A DNA stretch of 5,974 bases, taken from positions 1 through 5,974 of the forward strand of contig CALZEK010000094.1 in NCBI GenBank assembly GCA_945639745.1, read 5' to 3'. A model generated the notes under the pieces. It had not been told where the DNA came from and made no database searches. It saw only the letters and a list, made by a program, of their open reading frames with translations. The stretch's first letter is position 1, and every line of letters begins with the position of its first letter. Position numbers and translations under genes: made by a program. The stretch is from an uncultured Bacillaceae bacterium (GTDB taxonomy: Bacteria; Bacillota; Bacilli; Bacillales; Amphibacillaceae). Shown one piece after another: positions 5,959 through 5,974 of the stretch.

Positions 5959-5974
5959 ATGAATGTTCATTCAT
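5959..5974. promoter_or_regulatory. Perfect inverted repeat, TetR-family-like operator for a gene beyond the window
   Basis: ATGAATG-TT-CATTCAT is a 7-bp perfect inverted repeat with a 2-nt centre, ending exactly at the window edge, so it may be longer. Operators built from TGAATGA/TCATTCA half-sites are common for TetR-family repressors in Gram-positive bacteria; the Bacillus FadR site has similar half-sites (general knowledge). A -35-like TTGATA lies at 5934-5939, but no clear -10 is in view. No regulator gene is visible, so the assignment is by pattern only. Confidence 0.5.

Overview
This is an A+T-rich window, roughly one third G+C by eye, from a low-G+C Gram-positive bacterium. The likely order is Bacillales, and a Staphylococcaceae-like host fits best. 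Three things point there: strong Shine-Dalgarno sequences (GGAG/GGAGG), a MurG of the GGGTAGHV/SGKLRRY type carried as a lone gene outside a division-cell-wall cluster, and a YtiB-like beta-carbonic anhydrase. The genus cannot be fixed from the sequence alone. There are no tRNA or rRNA genes, insertion sequences, CRISPR arrays, phage genes or recognisable defence genes; the window looks like ordinary chromosome.

Layout. (1) Positions 1-950 hold the 3' part of a glycine betaine/proline ABC-transporter ATPase (OpuAA/ProV type with two C-terminal CBS domains), closed by a hairpin terminator at about 972-1022. (2) murG (1104-2180) has its own -10 box and is a single-gene unit. (3) A beta-carbonic anhydrase on the minus strand (2205-2780) converges on murG. 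The two share a bidirectional hairpin terminator that covers both stop codons. (4) A roughly 150-bp divergent intergenic region (2793-2949) carries an extended -10 promoter for each direction. (5) A rightward three-gene unit follows: a membrane-anchored, PDZ-less HtrA-like serine protease (about 2950-3741), an M20 metallodipeptidase (3760-5130) and a YueD-like short-chain dehydrogenase (5137-5895), with gaps of 18 and 6 nt and a terminator at 5894-5926. (6) The last 16 bases are a perfect inverted repeat resembling a TetR-family operator, probably belonging to the next, unseen gene.

How the genes work together. The transporter ATPase and MurG serve osmoprotection and peptidoglycan synthesis and are transcribed separately. 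The protease-dipeptidase-dehydrogenase unit is so tightly packed that co-transcription is very likely. The first two could act on proteins or peptides outside and on short peptides inside the cell, but no shared pathway is proven, and the dehydrogenase has no evident link to either.

Main oddities. The carbonic anhydrase has Glu where the family has a near-invariant Asp in the CxDxR motif. The protease lacks a conventional start at a normal distance from its excellent GGAGG site; an ATT codon sits at the right place. A 19-codon reading frame ends one base before that ATT. The opuAA-type gene is last in its unit, with no permease after it. I found no convincing undescribed system.
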